Virus record (IMG/VR): IMGVR_UViG_3300029893_000200
Span: 1 to 47,492 of that record
Direction: 5' to 3' (one strand)
DNA length: 47,492 nucleotides
Origin: a virus
This document shows positions 15,074 to 23,518 of the stretch, piece by piece (the first letter of the stretch is position 1; each line of letters opens with the position of its first letter). The translations under genes were made by a program, and so were the position numbers. Below the pieces are notes generated by a model. The model was not told where the DNA came from. It made no database searches and saw only the letters and a list, made by a program, of their open reading frames with translations.

Positions 15074-15827
15074 TTTTGTGGAACTCACCCCCCAACCGGA
15101 TAACTTCGACCCAAGAGAGATTGAAAACCTAATCCAAGAAGTAGACGATATGGATGATTATATATCTATACTGGTGTATGGGGTATCGGGGGTAGGCAAG
15201 ACACGTTTCGGAGCTACAGGAGATAAGGTATTGCTTATCAACTGCAACGAGCAGAAGCCTATCTCCATCCGTGGCACAGGTTCAAAGGTTATTACAGTAA
15301 GAAGAGTACCTGATGATACCGAAAAAATTTTCTGGTACTTGAGAAACGGAGGCCACAAGAACTTTAATACTGTGGTAATCGACGGGCTATCCTCACTTCA
15401 GAAAATGTACGAGAGGCGTGTAGTGAGTGACGAGTCCAAGCTGAACAAAGATAAGCATAAAATCATTGTTACTCAACGTGACTACGGTATCGTAAACAAC
15501 TATATGTTTGTAGATATAATGAACTTCCGTAACCTTCAAGATAGTATGAATGTCGTATTCCTCGCACTCGAAAGGGAACCGGATGAGAAAAACGATAGAT
15601 ACCGTCCCGACCTTACCCCCGGCTCCACAAGAGCTGTGGAATCTGCGGTGAATATCATAGCTCGTATGACACTTGAGGAAGTAACAGTAAAGGGTAAAGA
15701 CCTCACCCTGCCGGTACAATACTACGGGCCACATACGGAGTGTGTTACAAAGGATTGCACAGGGAAGCTCGGTCAAAGAATTTTTAACCCCACAATTCCT
15801 AAGATACTCGAAAAAATTTATAAATAA
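15063..15827 (+). CDS. Sak4-like RecA-fold ATPase (AAA_24)
   Basis: The 254-aa protein has Walker A YGVSGVGKTRFG and a Walker B-like strand NTVVIDGLSSL; a later segment MNVVFLALERE fits the RecA core. This matches the phage nucleotide-binding/Sak4 family of single-strand annealing or RecA-like recombinases, which are found beside ssDNA-binding proteins. A C-terminal CVTKDC pair is unusual. The start overlaps the nuclease gene. Role: DNA strand annealing or exchange during replication-linked recombination. Confidence 0.8.
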   Translation: MSDDFVELTPQPDNFDPREIENLIQEVDDMDDYISILVYGVSGVGKTRFGATGDKVLLINCNEQKPISIRGTGSKVITVRRVPDDTEKIFWYLRNGGHKNFNTVVIDGLSSLQKMYERRVVSDESKLNKDKHKIIVTQRDYGIVNNYMFVDIMNFRNLQDSMNVVFLALEREPDEKNDRYRPDLTPGSTRAVESAVNIIARMTLEEVTVKGKDLTLPVQYYGPHTECVTKDCTGKLGQRIFNPTIPKILEKIYK

Positions 15828-15844
15828 AAAGGGAGGATATTAAA

Positions 15845-16567
15845 ATGGCACAAGCTATTACTGTTGATTTTACCAATGTAACTGAAGGTGGCGTAACCCG
15901 GATACCTGCCGGTGACTATGTGTTCAAGGTAGTCAAGGTGGAGCAGAAGAAGTCCAACAAAGAGGGTGCTTTCCCATACCTTAACTGGAAGCTGCTCGGT
16001 GTAAACAGAGAGGCCAAGAACACCACAATGTATGAGATTACCACACTGAAACCGGAGGGGCTGTTCAACCTTTTCAACTTCCTCGTAGCTCTTGGTATCA
16101 ACGTACCCAAGAAAAAAGTACAGATACCCCTTGACAAGTGTATTGGTAAATACATCGGTGCTACTGTGGACGATGAGGAATACCAAGCTAAAGACGGTTC
16201 TCAAAAGAAGAAGTCTGCAATCGTCAGTGTGTTCGGTGTTAAGAAAAACGCCAAGGGTCAATGGGAGAAGGTCGGCGGTGCTGACGAGATTGAACCCGAC
16301 GAACCCGATCTGTCCGAGGATGAAATGAACGAACTCGGTGACGAGCTTGAGGAAGAAAACATCCAAGAGGAAGAGACAGTCGAAGAACCCGTTGCTGAAG
16401 AAAAACCAAAAGCAAAGAAAACCATTACTGCTAAGGTATCAAAGCCCAAGGAAAAGGCAAAGCCTAAGAAAGAAGAACCTGTTGTAGAGGACGAACCGGC
16501 TACAGACGATGATGACCTCGACCTCGAAAACGAGCTGGCAGCACTAGAAGCTGAGTTGAATGTCTAA
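15845..16567 (+). CDS. DUF669-like single-stranded-DNA-binding protein
   Basis: A 240-aa protein with ribosome binding site GGGAGGATATTAAA. Residues 1-135 form a beta-barrel-like domain typical of DUF669 phage proteins (IPAGDYVFKVVKVEQKKS, NWKLLGV, GKYIGATVDD). The C-terminal ~100 residues are a low-complexity tail alternating acidic stretches with Lys/Pro runs and ending acidic, a typical SSB interaction tail. It sits directly behind the Sak4-like ATPase, the usual pairing. Role: coats ssDNA and recruits replication or recombination proteins. Confidence 0.75.
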   Translation: MAQAITVDFTNVTEGGVTRIPAGDYVFKVVKVEQKKSNKEGAFPYLNWKLLGVNREAKNTTMYEITTLKPEGLFNLFNFLVALGINVPKKKVQIPLDKCIGKYIGATVDDEEYQAKDGSQKKKSAIVSVFGVKKNAKGQWEKVGGADEIEPDEPDLSEDEMNELGDELEEENIQEEETVEEPVAEEKPKAKKTITAKVSKPKEKAKPKKEEPVVEDEPATDDDDLDLENELAALEAELNV

Positions 16568-16853
16568 TCCCGAAACCCTGCTTGTTAATAAGATAATAAA
16601 AGCCCTCAAGGAACGGGGAGGGTACTGGTTAAAAGTACATGGCTCCCCGTTCCAAAAACGAGGGGTACCGGACATTGTAGGATGTTACGAGGGGTATTTT
16701 ATAGCTTTTGAGGTAAAGCTACCCGGAGGCTCATACGATGCCACAGAACTACAGCTAAAAAATATACGTGACATCCTCAATGCTAACGGTATGGCAACCG
16801 TGGTAAGGAGTGTCGAAGAGGCACTAAAAATAATAAATTTCAAGGAGGAGTAA
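16560..16853 (+). CDS. VRR-NUC domain nuclease
   Basis: A 97-aa protein whose start overlaps the SSB end by 8 bases. The VRR-NUC signature is visible: E5, GGYWLKVHGSPFQKRGVPDIVGC, then FIAFEVKLPGG (catalytic D...E-x-K). Stand-alone phage VRR-NUC proteins of this size are structure-selective nucleases that cut Holliday junction-like DNA. The gene completes the recombination module. Confidence 0.88.
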   Translation: MSNPETLLVNKIIKALKERGGYWLKVHGSPFQKRGVPDIVGCYEGYFIAFEVKLPGGSYDATELQLKNIRDILNANGMATVVRSVEEALKIINFKEE

Positions 16854-16855
16854 AA

Positions 16856-17119
16856 ATGAGTGGAGATGTTTTAGAGATTGACTTGTCAGGTGTAGACGAA
16901 AACCAGAAAACAGAAAAACCAAAGAAGCCGGTGAGAAGAAAACCAGCCCCAAAGAAGCCAGCCGCCAGTAATGGGTTGACCGAAAAAGCAGTCAGAGATG
17001 TAATGGACACAGCCTTAACCGCAGCAAAGGCATTTGTCAAACCGGGAATGACTGTGGCAGAGCTTGACACAGCATGGACGAACGCCCTGACCGCCGCCAA
17101 AGCAATAAATAAATTGTAA
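16856..17119 (+). CDS. Hypothetical Lys/Pro/Ala-rich protein (87 aa)
   Basis: ATG follows AAGGAGGAGTAAAA. The N-terminal 45 residues are disordered and Lys/Pro-rich (KPKKPVRRKPAPKKP), reminiscent of histone H1-like tails. The rest is an Ala-rich helical segment. A nucleic-acid-binding role is plausible. It is the last gene of the rightward operon, ending at a bidirectional terminator. Confidence 0.65.
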   Translation: MSGDVLEIDLSGVDENQKTEKPKKPVRRKPAPKKPAASNGLTEKAVRDVMDTALTAAKAFVKPGMTVAELDTAWTNALTAAKAINKL

Positions 17120-17150
17120 AAAAAACCCCTCAAACGAGGGGTTTAGTTTT
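17119..17150. terminator. Bidirectional intrinsic terminator
   Basis: AAACCCCTC (17123-17131) pairs with GAGGGGTTT (17136-17144) around AAAC. T-rich runs flank both sides (AGTTTTT on the plus strand, a long T-run on the minus strand). It separates the rightward replication genes from the leftward late genes. Confidence 0.9.
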
Positions 17151-17319
17151 TCCTAGATAGTACAGCACCGGCAGAAGGTAAACCCACGGCTATACCGAAC
17201 CATTTCATAATCTCAAGCATCTCAGGAAAAGGCTTACCTGTGAAGTGTCCGACTATATAAGACAAAAGACACAAACCCATCCCTCCCACAAATATATACT
17301 CTATATTAAATCTTTCCAC
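17143..17319 (-). CDS. Holin-like small membrane protein (58 aa)
   Basis: I place the start at GTG 17319 (reading VERFNIEYIFVGGMGLC) because AAAGGAGGTG lies 6 bases upstream; the longer frame to 17412 overlaps the neighbouring gene. There are two hydrophobic segments (IFVGGMGLCLLSYIVGHF and FGIAVGLPSAGAVL) with a short basic tail, the size and topology of small phage holins. It is adjacent to a coiled-coil/TM protein resembling XhlA, the usual lysis pair. Likely role: pore formation letting the amidase reach peptidoglycan. Confidence 0.65.
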   Translation of the reverse strand: MERFNIEYIFVGGMGLCLLSYIVGHFTGKPFPEMLEIMKWFGIAVGLPSAGAVLSRKN

Positions 17320-17336
17320 ACAAACCACACCTCCTT

Positions 17337-17564
17337 TTATAGTTTTAATAGGGCTTTTATAGTCCAACCGGCAAGTACAATAAGACCACCGATTACACCC
17401 CTCCTGTACCACTTCAGCTCGTCCTCAATACCATCTACTCGTTCTTTTAATGCAATAATCTCGGCTATTGTTCCCAAGCCTTTCACGCCCTCTTCCAATC
17501 TCGCTAGTCTGTCAATCACCTCGAAGGCAAATTCTTGAAAATCCATAGTTTCTTTACCAGCCAC
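17337..17564 (-). CDS. XhlA-like coiled-coil membrane protein
   Basis: About 75 aa. The N-terminal half is a charged coiled coil (FAFEVIDRLARLEEGVKGLG and IIALKERVDGIEDEL), followed by WYRRGVIGGLIVLAGWTIKALL, one transmembrane helix. This is the organisation of hemolysin XhlA-type phage lysis proteins. The start is uncertain: GTG 17564 fits the ribosome binding site GAAAGGG best, while GTG 17573 and ATG 17546 are alternatives. It partners the holin-like gene downstream. Confidence 0.6.
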   Translation of the reverse strand: MAGKETMDFQEFAFEVIDRLARLEEGVKGLGTIAEIIALKERVDGIEDELKWYRRGVIGGLIVLAGWTIKALLKL

Positions 17565-17592
17565 CGGAACCACACCCTTTCGGAACCAGAAG

Positions 17593-20500
17593 TTATCTTA
17601 AAGACCTAACATCGGGTACGGTTATACCCGAATCTCCGAGTAGTCTGATCAAAGCCCGTAGCCTGTCCCTCTCCTCGTATGTGGAAATCTCCCCTGCCCT
17701 CTGTGCTGAGAACAACTGTGGGCCTCCTAAGAAACTCATCATACGGGCTAATGCTCTCTCCTCGTCTGTTCCTTCGGCTCCTACATCCATACCTAACTGT
17801 GCTAAAAGTTCCGCAAGTATACCATATCCGGGTACTGCCGGTGACATTGTAGCCACATTACGATACAAGGGTATGTTCTCTAGGAGGTAAGCTAAGCCTC
17901 TCTTATCTAAGCCAGCCTCTCCCGGTAATCCTTCTGCCTTTTCACCTTCATAACTTTCGATAGGTGTGTTAGAGAAGAACTTCTTATTCATAGCCAGCTC
18001 AACAGGGGTTCTGAATATCGGGTTAATATTTGATAACATCTCAGAGAGAGTACGCCAATCCATCGGTAGTCTGGAGAGGTCTTGATACGGCAACGGGGAT
18101 GATAGGAACATCTCTCCTCCGGGTAGTTTCATAGCTTCGCTCTCTTCAAGGAATGACGGTACCTGCCCCGGATCCTGTTCCTCACTTAACCCTCTGTGGT
18201 ATTTTCCTACAGTGGCGAGCTTACCGGGCTGTTTAAAGGCTTCCTTGATCTGAAGCGGTATGTTCTTACGCATCCAAGTATAGAAAGGGAATACCCTCCG
18301 CATCCACGTTCTCTCAAAAGGTGTAAGATCGCCGTAGTCAAAGAGGTATGTCTTGACTTTTGCGGCTGCATCCTCGAAACTATCACCTTTCTTTAACCTG
18401 TCGAGGAACCCAAGAATACGGGAGGAGTTATCGGTTAACTTCGTAACAGTGACCATCTTACCTGTATACCACCACTTCTGAGGGTCAATCGTTGCAAATT
18501 GTTTCAATTTCGCCTTATTAATACTACCGTCAGGGTTACGCCAAGGCTCAAGCCTTAATGCTCCTGTCCTCGGCCCTTCCAGTGACCACCATCCGGTATC
18601 TATAACACCCTTAGCAGATGCCTGTCGCATAACCTCAAGGTAGGGTACATCTCTACCTCCGACTTTAACGGTCTTACCGAGTACCTCCGAAACATGAGGC
18701 AGAGCATCATTCTGTATGATAGCTACTGCCCCCTCCTTACTAGCAAGAGGATTAAAAGCATTATCCACATACGTCCAACCCTGTCTCGGCAGGTCGGGCA
18801 GTCCGGTGCTTGTAGGGAATATGATATGTCTGTCAAGTACAGAGGCCAGTCTAAATGACTCAGGGATACCACTTACGTTACGAGTACCCATAAGCCAAAG
18901 GTTATAGAGGTTACTCATAAAGTCACGAGGAACGTGACCCGGAGTGACCATATAGGCAAGGGTTCTGAACTGGCTTGTGGCATTATCAATGAACCGCAGA
19001 AAGGAGTTACGCTCTACAGGGTTGGTGTGGAGTTTGGTATAGGACTCCCATGCATCAGCCATCTCCACAGGGAGAGCGAATGTTTGAGAATTATCTGCCT
19101 CTCCCTTTTTACCTGTGGCAAGCTCCCGAAGAAAGGATGTCTCTTCTTCTGCTCCTACCTTTTCGATTGATACCCTGCCCGATTTATCACTCGTTTTGAC
19201 ACGATACAATCCGTAGCCTTCGGGTACGAATGTTTGACCGGCGTTACGCAACCTGCCCACATCCATACCGTACTCATTCCGTAGCATTTTGACAGCGTTT
19301 ACGGCTTGCTGTGAACGTATGAAACGCTCCTGTACGGTAGCTATTATGTTATATAAATCCTCTTCGAGTAGGGGTTTCATTCCTTTACTAACGAGGTACT
19401 CATTAACCTCCTGCGGAGACAAAGCACCTGACGTTACTTCTCTGTCTTTAAGGAATGGGTTTTTCTTAGAAGCCATTTCAAACAGGCTATCATTGAATGA
19501 ACCGACATCAGAATGTGGTACAAGCTGATCCACCGCACTACCGTATTTAAGTTTTAACACACCTGCCTCGGTCTTTGATGGAGGACGTAGGAACATATTC
19601 GGAACCCATGCAGGTAGCCATGTATCACGAATACCTTCCTGTGTGTACCACTTCTCCATATCTCTGCGAAGGTTATGAAAACGAAGGGATGCAAACGCCT
19701 CATTGTCCGTGAAACCTAGTTTTTTAATATCTTCTATAGCTTCAGTTTTGGGTTTAGTTTCAAACAGGTCTGTGAAACGTCCCTCCATTGAAAGCTCTCT
19801 TGTTAACTCCTTACGTCTGCTTAAAGGGATACCCTCGAAGTCTGCCCTTACAGCCTTAATATTCTCTTCAAGGTCACTTCTTGAAAGGTCATCCATACCT
19901 CTTACAATCTTTTGGAAGTTCTTCCCGGCCTCCCCTGCCGTGAGTATCTGCATCTCGTCACCATCAAGCATCCTCATAATACTATTTGTGGGCCGTGACG
20001 ATATGAAGCCTGTGTCAAATGCCTTACCAAGAGAAGTACCCATAGGTGTCTGCATGAATTTTTCACCCATACGAGAGAGGTTAGTTACAATAGGCTTACT
20101 GCCGGGGATGGCTGCCTGTGCTACTTTGGCATTGATAATAGGCACAGACAAACCAGCCGTTAGGTGCTTGTCTCCCGTTGGTAGCTTTTTCTTAGCCCCC
20201 ACACGCCCTAGCTCTGTCTCTAGAAGCTTACGGAAGTTATCGTAATCCTCTGGAGCTATCCTTTGTAACCGAAGGCTCTCATCGGCTTTCTTCAAAAGAC
20301 TCCCTACGAGATCACCCACACTCTCTCCGGTGACTCCCTCTGCCCTTTTACCAAGTGTCTCTGCAATGGTTTTAGCCGTGTCATCTCCAAAGGCTTTTTG
20401 AAGTAACGGTGTACCCCTTGACATACCCTTCGCCGCTGCCGAACCCACACCAAAGGTGAGCCAGTTAACGGGGTCTAAGGGGTTCAGCACAGAGCCAAGG

Positions 20501-20901
20501 AACCCAGCAATACCGGCAGGTGAGGGGGATACCTTAAACTTGTCAAACAAGGTAGTCTCAAATAAAGGCTCCTCGGATACCCCACGATGAACGGCTATAT
20601 CTCTCGGTTTAATACTCTCCACACCTCTAAAACCCCGTCCAAAGGCCGAGAGTGGGTCAAACTGTGGGGTGGAGGACAGGCTGGGAGCTAACAACTCCCC
20701 TGCCGCCCCTCCTGCCCCACGCTCGAACCTTTCAAGGAAGCCGAATACCTTTGAAAGAAAAGACTCACTGTTCTCAGGCTCGGCTTCCTGTCCATAACCA
20801 ATAGCCCGTAATCTTGTACGGGCATTGTCTACCTCTCGTTTTGTCCTTGATAAGTTTGTAGAGGCTCCCCCAAAGAGGGAATCATACATACCTGTTGCCA
20901 T
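17593..20901 (-). CDS. Large internal-virion (ejection)-type protein, ~1102 aa
   Basis: The start is taken at ATG 20901 (MATGMYDSLFGG) with GTAGGTGG upstream. It is the longest protein of the phage. Long helical stretches alternate with a middle region (LRFIDNATSQFRTLAYMVTPG through FMSNLYNLWLMGTRNV). That region looks like the LPD38 domain of large polyvalent phage proteins. The position is after the tail genes and before lysis genes, next to a coiled-coil protein. This fits the large inner-core/ejection proteins of podoviruses, which enter the host with the DNA. No lytic transglycosylase motif is evident. Confidence 0.6.
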   Translation of the reverse strand: MATGMYDSLFGGASTNLSRTKREVDNARTRLRAIGYGQEAEPENSESFLSKVFGFLERFERGAGGAAGELLAPSLSSTPQFDPLSAFGRGFRGVESIKPRDIAVHRGVSEEPLFETTLFDKFKVSPSPAGIAGFLGSVLNPLDPVNWLTFGVGSAAAKGMSRGTPLLQKAFGDDTAKTIAETLGKRAEGVTGESVGDLVGSLLKKADESLRLQRIAPEDYDNFRKLLETELGRVGAKKKLPTGDKHLTAGLSVPIINAKVAQAAIPGSKPIVTNLSRMGEKFMQTPMGTSLGKAFDTGFISSRPTNSIMRMLDGDEMQILTAGEAGKNFQKIVRGMDDLSRSDLEENIKAVRADFEGIPLSRRKELTRELSMEGRFTDLFETKPKTEAIEDIKKLGFTDNEAFASLRFHNLRRDMEKWYTQEGIRDTWLPAWVPNMFLRPPSKTEAGVLKLKYGSAVDQLVPHSDVGSFNDSLFEMASKKNPFLKDREVTSGALSPQEVNEYLVSKGMKPLLEEDLYNIIATVQERFIRSQQAVNAVKMLRNEYGMDVGRLRNAGQTFVPEGYGLYRVKTSDKSGRVSIEKVGAEEETSFLRELATGKKGEADNSQTFALPVEMADAWESYTKLHTNPVERNSFLRFIDNATSQFRTLAYMVTPGHVPRDFMSNLYNLWLMGTRNVSGIPESFRLASVLDRHIIFPTSTGLPDLPRQGWTYVDNAFNPLASKEGAVAIIQNDALPHVSEVLGKTVKVGGRDVPYLEVMRQASAKGVIDTGWWSLEGPRTGALRLEPWRNPDGSINKAKLKQFATIDPQKWWYTGKMVTVTKLTDNSSRILGFLDRLKKGDSFEDAAAKVKTYLFDYGDLTPFERTWMRRVFPFYTWMRKNIPLQIKEAFKQPGKLATVGKYHRGLSEEQDPGQVPSFLEESEAMKLPGGEMFLSSPLPYQDLSRLPMDWRTLSEMLSNINPIFRTPVELAMNKKFFSNTPIESYEGEKAEGLPGEAGLDKRGLAYLLENIPLYRNVATMSPAVPGYGILAELLAQLGMDVGAEGTDEERALARMMSFLGGPQLFSAQRAGEISTYEERDRLRALIRLLGDSGITVPDVRSLR

Positions 20902-20910
20902 TTGTACCAC

Positions 20911-22281
20911 CTACTTTAATAGGTTTAGAATATAACTAAGAGGGTTATTTACCGGAATATCATACTTACTCTGGGTGGTTTGAGTACTAGGGGCTAATCC
21001 TGTTTTATTCGTGTACCACTGATCAAACCCTTGTGCAAGGGAGCCTCCGCTACCTCCTTGTTTTACAGGCCATGTTCTGTCGATAGCTGCTTGGATATAA
21101 GCTCTGTCGGCTGCCGATATGATACCACCATAGTTACCTAAGTAATTCTCTGCATCTTTACGACTCTTAGATGCAAGAACTGAATCCAGCACTTTAATAC
21201 CGGCCTCGGTCATATTACCAACCATACTAGCAGAACCACCACCGCTACCACCACCGGAACTTCCCCTCATACTGGCAAGCTCTCTCTGAAGTGCTTGGTT
21301 GGCTTCGGCTATTCTCATATCTGCTGTCTTTGTGCCTGTGGGTATATCCAATCCTAAACCTGCAAGGGTTTTAGATAGATTATCGTCTACCACACCTACA
21401 GATGACAGGAGGGAGATAGCTCTTTGTAGATTCTGTCCTGCCTGTTCAATATCAAGACCTCTGCCTTGGAGTCCTAATTCCTGAGAACGGAATCCTCCAG
21501 AACCGTACTCACTGTTTGTTCGTAACGATTCGTTACTAAGTCTACCTTGCTCGATACCAAGCATACCCTGACGATACTTCATTTCATCACTTGCATTAAG
21601 AGCTTGAAGGGCAAGAGACTTATTTCGGTATGTCTGATCAGCGATAGCTTTCGCCACATCTGCCTCATACCCTGCCCTTTGAAGTGCCTCTTGGTAAGCA
21701 TCAGCCATTAATTCTGCTTCAATGGATGCAAGAGTACGGTCAAGCATAGACCTTGCTTCATTCTCCTGCTGAAACCGGGCATCACTGGAAAGGAACCCCG
21801 ATGCCGATAACTGATTACGAACCATCGGCAAAGTCTTACTATCGAAATCAGCTTTAGCTTGATTTTTTCTCTGATCCATGAGGTTTTGTTTTGTACCGAG
21901 TACCTCTTGGTAAATCTGACTAATATTAGGCATAGCCATAGGTTGTTGTTGCCCCATTAACTGATTAATTAAAGCCCACAGTTGTTCCATCTCAGGTTGT
22001 TGCTGTAGTGGTGGTTTTTGCATATAGGGGGCAAATGCTGTAGCCTCTGCTTGATTAACTATACCCTTAACCCTATCAGGCAACGTATCGTAGGAAGGTA
22101 ATGGTGATGTGTTACCCCCATACTCACCATAAGCTATCGGCCTATCTGTAGGAGCTGCTGGCGCACCTACACGGGATAGTTCTGTCTGTGCCTTAGACTG
22201 TAGTTGTGGTGATAATTCTTGAAACCAGTTAGGGTTATACCCTGAGATACTTCCGGGGTCAATAGTTCTTGTAACTGCCAA
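20911..22281 (-). CDS. Internal-virion-like coiled-coil protein (456 aa)
   Basis: TTG start at 22281 after GGAGGTGTTTAACC. The protein is Gln/Ala-rich and dominated by long helices, with a proline/glutamine-rich segment near residues 90-120 and a Gly/Ser linker (SGGGSGGGS) near residue 345. It ends in TAG. Genes of this type between tail fibres and the largest virion protein in podoviruses encode the second ejection protein of the inner core. Assigned by context and composition, not by a conserved motif. Confidence 0.55.
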   Translation of the reverse strand: MAVTRTIDPGSISGYNPNWFQELSPQLQSKAQTELSRVGAPAAPTDRPIAYGEYGGNTSPLPSYDTLPDRVKGIVNQAEATAFAPYMQKPPLQQQPEMEQLWALINQLMGQQQPMAMPNISQIYQEVLGTKQNLMDQRKNQAKADFDSKTLPMVRNQLSASGFLSSDARFQQENEARSMLDRTLASIEAELMADAYQEALQRAGYEADVAKAIADQTYRNKSLALQALNASDEMKYRQGMLGIEQGRLSNESLRTNSEYGSGGFRSQELGLQGRGLDIEQAGQNLQRAISLLSSVGVVDDNLSKTLAGLGLDIPTGTKTADMRIAEANQALQRELASMRGSSGGGSGGGSASMVGNMTEAGIKVLDSVLASKSRKDAENYLGNYGGIISAADRAYIQAAIDRTWPVKQGGSGGSLAQGFDQWYTNKTGLAPSTQTTQSKYDIPVNNPLSYILNLLK

Positions 22282-22296
22282 GGTTAAACACCTCCT

Positions 22297-23019
22297 TTAT
22301 AGGTTAAGGAACCTCTTGACATGTTCGTACTTAATACCGTAGCCAAGACCCACAATCTGTTTTTGTGCATCAAACCAACGAGCTACTACCACACCTACCA
22401 GATCACCATACTCGTTAAAAACAGGCCCACCGGAGTTACCCGGATTAATAAGTGCATTGGTCTGAAAGTTCCTGCCCTCGCTTCTGTCATCGTGACTCAC
22501 TTGACCTACCGAGAGAGTATCGGTATGACCCGCAGGTGAACCGATAAGACCTACGGCTTCTCCGTACCTCGCCGCACGTTTAGCCAGCTTCAGTATCGGT
22601 TTCTTAACAGCTACCTTTACCAAAGCAAGGTCGAAGTATGAGTCTTTCTTTACCACTTTACCGAGGTAATTAGGTGAACCGTCCTTGATTATTGTGACCT
22701 CGGAAAAATCACCTACAACATGATTGTTGGTAAGAATGTAACCGGCATCGTCGAAGAAAGCCTGTTGGTCAACATACGCACCACTACCAAGACCGGCAGG
22801 TGTGGTAATTGTTACAACTGACTGTCTAACTGTCGGGGCCACATCTGAAAAATCACCATCACGCTTAGCCTTTAGGTATAATAGTGTGGCTATCTGCGCT
22901 CTTGTAACAGGCTCGTCAGGCTTAAAAGTACCATCAGGAAAACCGTACATAATACCGTTTTCCACACACCACCTCAAGGCTTCGGAATACCAAGCATCTA
23001 CCGGGACATCTTTGAACAT
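22297..23019 (-). CDS. SLH domain-trypsin-like serine protease fusion
   Basis: The 240-aa protein starts at ATG 23019 after GGAGGGG. Residues 2-50 are one S-layer-homology domain (FKDVPVDAWYSEAL, GIMYGFPDGTFKPDEPVTRAQ). Residues ~65-240 are a DegP/trypsin-like protease with the complete triad: TNNH100VVG, YFD130LALVK and NPGNS196GGP. There is no signal peptide, so it is either carried on the virion or released at lysis. SLH domains bind pyruvylated secondary wall polymer in Gram-positive S-layered cells. Its position among tail genes suggests a tail-borne enzyme that docks at the wall and cleaves S-layer or other surface protein. Confidence 0.9.
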   Translation of the reverse strand: MFKDVPVDAWYSEALRWCVENGIMYGFPDGTFKPDEPVTRAQIATLLYLKAKRDGDFSDVAPTVRQSVVTITTPAGLGSGAYVDQQAFFDDAGYILTNNHVVGDFSEVTIIKDGSPNYLGKVVKKDSYFDLALVKVAVKKPILKLAKRAARYGEAVGLIGSPAGHTDTLSVGQVSHDDRSEGRNFQTNALINPGNSGGPVFNEYGDLVGVVVARWFDAQKQIVGLGYGIKYEHVKRFLNL

Positions 23020-23165
23020 ATACACCCCTCCAACTCTTCAAGCACTACAAGGAGTAAATCTCTTAACTCCTCGTTAGTCACTTTATCCTTCTGTTTCATG
23101 GCAACCATAAGTTGTTTATGTGTTTCTTTCTTTAGTGTCTTTTCGCCTTTTTCAACTTTTATCAC
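22998..23165 (-). CDS. Small Lys/Leu-rich protein (55 aa)
   Basis: GTG start at 23165 follows GGAGGTGGTGATTGA and overlaps the stop of the upstream gene (GTGA). It is charged, helical, ends in TAG, and overlaps the start of the SLH protease gene by 22 bases. The arrangement implies translational coupling across three genes. No family recognised. Confidence 0.55.
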   Translation of the reverse strand: MIKVEKGEKTLKKETHKQLMVAMKQKDKVTNEELRDLLLVVLEELEGCICSKMSR

Positions 23166-23518
23166 TCAATCACCACCTCCACCTCGCCCCAAGCGTTTCC
23201 GCATCGGGCTGTCAGTTTAAAGGTTCCCGGTTCTGCGCTTTGAAATTGTGTTTCTGCGATACCGTCAACCGGGGTCAGTTCTTCCGATTGGCCTTGGCAT
23301 GATATGATAATTGGGTTTTCTGGTTGTACAGTTTCATACTGACCAATTTCCAAGTTAAACCTCTGGAAAGTTAGCGAAACGTTTATTACTTGGTTCAACG
23401 GTACTGGGTTAACTTCTGGGGTTATTTCTATTTTTTCAATTGGGAAAACTGGCTTAGTTATCCGGCTACCACTTGGAGCTATTACTATGCCATAAACATA
23501 ATCACCCTGAATTATCAT
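23162..23518 (-). CDS. Ig-like beta-sandwich tail protein (118 aa)
   Basis: The ATG at 23518 overlaps the stop of the discoidin-bearing protein (ATGA). The sequence is strand-rich with an Ig-like pattern: MIIQGDYVYGIVIAP, PVNQ-like turns, INVSLTFQRF, then GTFKLTARCGNAWGEVEVVIE, as in bacterial Ig-like domains on phage tails. Likely an accessory fibre or tail-tip adhesin. Assignment rests on strand pattern and context only. Confidence 0.5.
   Translation of the reverse strand: MIIQGDYVYGIVIAPSGSRITKPVFPIEKIEITPEVNPVPLNQVINVSLTFQRFNLEIGQYETVQPENPIIISCQGQSEELTPVDGIAETQFQSAEPGTFKLTARCGNAWGEVEVVIE

Noticed and set aside
17320-17412. Long N-terminal extension of the holin-like protein
   Set aside because: It overlaps the XhlA-like gene and lacks a ribosome binding site, whereas GTG 17319 has AAAGGAGGTG.
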